Assembly (NCBI GenBank): GCA_003154255.1
Contig: PMCY01000067.1
Span: 1 to 14,509 of the forward strand
Origin: Candidatus Aminicenantota bacterium
GTDB taxonomy: Bacteria; Acidobacteriota; Aminicenantia; Aminicenantales; UBA4085
Direction of reading: 5' to 3'
DNA length: 14,509 bases
Part shown: piece by piece, positions 13,817 through 14,509 of the stretch
Position numbering within the stretch: position 1 is the first letter of the stretch
How the letters are laid out: each line of letters begins with the position of its first letter
The notes under the pieces: generated by a model
What the model saw: the letters and a program-made list of their open reading frames with translations, nothing else
Databases searched by the model: none
What the model was told of the DNA's origin: nothing
Position numbers and translations under genes: made by a program

Positions 13817-13998
13817 TCAATCCAGACGGAAAGTGAGGATCTTCCAGGGCTCCGCCGAAAACTCGATTTTTCCGTCGCGAACGAAGGCGTCGGCCAGAGC
13901 CGCTTCCCCAGCAGATCCGTGCGGACGGCCCGCTTCAACGGGAGATGGAAGCCGACTTCAGCCTTGCGGAAGGCCGCGACTTCCAAAATTAGGGCAGC
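13817..13998 (-). pseudogene. Truncated, frameshifted C-terminal remnant of an alpha-mannosidase-like (GH38) gene
   Basis: Read on the minus strand from about 13998, one frame gives LEVAAFRKAEVGFHLPLKR then AVRTDLLG. At the GGGG run (13909-13906) the sense switches to another frame, giving EAALADAFVRDGKIEFSAEP and WKILTFRLD before a TGA at 13819-13817. Joined, this matches the end of GH38 alpha-mannosidases: a beta-sandwich strand, the R-TDLLE turn, then 'G-x-I-x-F-x-x-x-P-W-E-I-x-T-F-R-L'. Restoring one G would join the frames. Only about 60 residues remain, and nothing like the rest of the enzyme (over 800 residues) lies upstream, where DNA turns AT-rich and the frame meets a stop at 14031-14029. 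The remnant converges on the gene ending at 13810. A sequencing or assembly error could explain the frameshift, but not the truncation. Confidence 0.55.
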
Positions 13999-14188
13999 TA
14001 AGTTTATCATGCATGATCTTAATTCAAATTAACTTCACGGGCAGTACGCTAAGTGGGGGCAAGTCAGATTGCATAAATGAAATGCCGATATCGTCACCTG
14101 TGGAGGCCAAAAAGGATCGGTTCGGGAGCGGAACCCTTTAAAATACCGCTCAATAATAGGAGAATCCAATTTGGAAGGGAGGAATCAG
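13999..14188. other. AT-richer intergenic stretch before the lipoprotein gene
   Basis: No gene is supported here. Base composition shifts to AT at about 13985-14080. A perfect 12-bp palindrome, ATCATGCATGAT, lies at 14006-14017, beside the broken end of the mannosidase remnant. A weak stem GGTTC/GAACC near 14121-14138 precedes CTTTAAAA. I could not place a convincing promoter, although the lipoprotein gene must be read from this side or from further upstream. Confidence 0.4.
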
Positions 14189-14509
14189 ATGGCTGCGATC
14201 AGTCGCATGGGAAATCTAGGCTTAATAATATTTCTGGTGGCCTGCGCTCCTATAAGCGAAAAGCCGACGCGGACGATTCAAAACGGCGTCGAGACGGTGA
14301 TGAACCGGATGGTTACTTATAAGGTTAAAAACGAACCCGGCTCATTCTCGCTGAGCGAAGAATTCGTTTTGGATCTCGAACGGGAGGACCTCGCCGACAA
14401 AGGATTGGCCCAACCCCGCGGCTTCGAGGTCGAGCCCGGGGGAGAGATGCTGGTCCTTTCCGAGTCTGGAATATTTGTGTTCGACGCGTCCGGCCGGTTC
14501 CTCCGCAAA
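14189..14509 (+). CDS. Lipoprotein, start of a probable six-bladed beta-propeller protein (3' partial)
   Basis: The frame is open from the ATG at 14189 to the window end (107 codons). GGGAGGA at 14178-14184 provides a good ribosome site. The N-terminus has a lipoprotein signal: MAAISRMGNLG, a hydrophobic LIIFLV, then the lipobox L-V-A-C19, so the mature protein should be lipid-anchored at C19. After it come KPTRTIQNGVETVMNR, a segment with LSEEFVLDLERED, and RGFEVEPGGEMLVLSESGIF followed by VFDASGRFL. The 'G-x-x-x-x-P-G-G-x-x-x-V-x-x-x-G-x-I-x-V-F-D-x-x-G-x-F' layout is the first blade of NHL/six-bladed beta-propeller lipoproteins that are plentiful in Acidobacteriota and Aminicenantes. The propeller itself lies outside the window, so the call rests on this first blade. 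Ligand and role are unknown. Confidence 0.7.
   Translation, partial: MAAISRMGNLGLIIFLVACAPISEKPTRTIQNGVETVMNRMVTYKVKNEPGSFSLSEEFVLDLEREDLADKGLAQPRGFEVEPGGEMLVLSESGIFVFDASGRFLRK

Overview
The window is high-GC bacterial DNA with dense genes, Shine-Dalgarno sites and mostly short gaps. Three tandem genes belong to the secreted 'VWFA-related' family that is typical of Acidobacteriota and candidate phylum Aminicenantes. A lipoprotein start of the kind seen before six-bladed beta-propellers points the same way. I infer an uncultured Acidobacteriota/Aminicenantes-like organism. This rests on family content, not on a marker gene.

Left part (1-3864, all + strand): the 3' end of a GDP-mannose 3,5-epimerase-like sugar-nucleotide epimerase; a protein with two cytidylyltransferase-like domains, the first lacking its catalytic signature; the ribosome-assembly GTPase RsgA; and a PLP-dependent group II amino-acid decarboxylase.

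Middle (3865-5877): a 145-bp element with perfect 30-bp inverted ends lies between the decarboxylase and a minus-strand exported metallophosphoesterase that carries an N-terminal LamG-like domain. The short region in front of the phosphoesterase and the divergent VWFA gene holds a head-to-tail array of three units. These units share their ends with the 145-bp element, so both belong to one small repeat family.

Right part (5878-13810, all + strand): three tandem paralogues of about 690-746 aa, each with an export signal, a short beta domain, a VWA-like domain and a long C-terminal region. In all three the MIDAS metal motif is altered in the same way. A fourth gene, an exported protein of unknown function with a LolA-like look, follows 11 bp behind the third and is probably translationally coupled to it. 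Together they look like a secreted or periplasmic set of unknown role. The gaps between paralogues hold strong hairpins.

End (13811-14509): the minus strand carries a truncated and frameshifted remnant of an alpha-mannosidase (GH38-type) C-terminus. It ends abruptly at AT-richer DNA that leads to the start of a lipoprotein running off the window.
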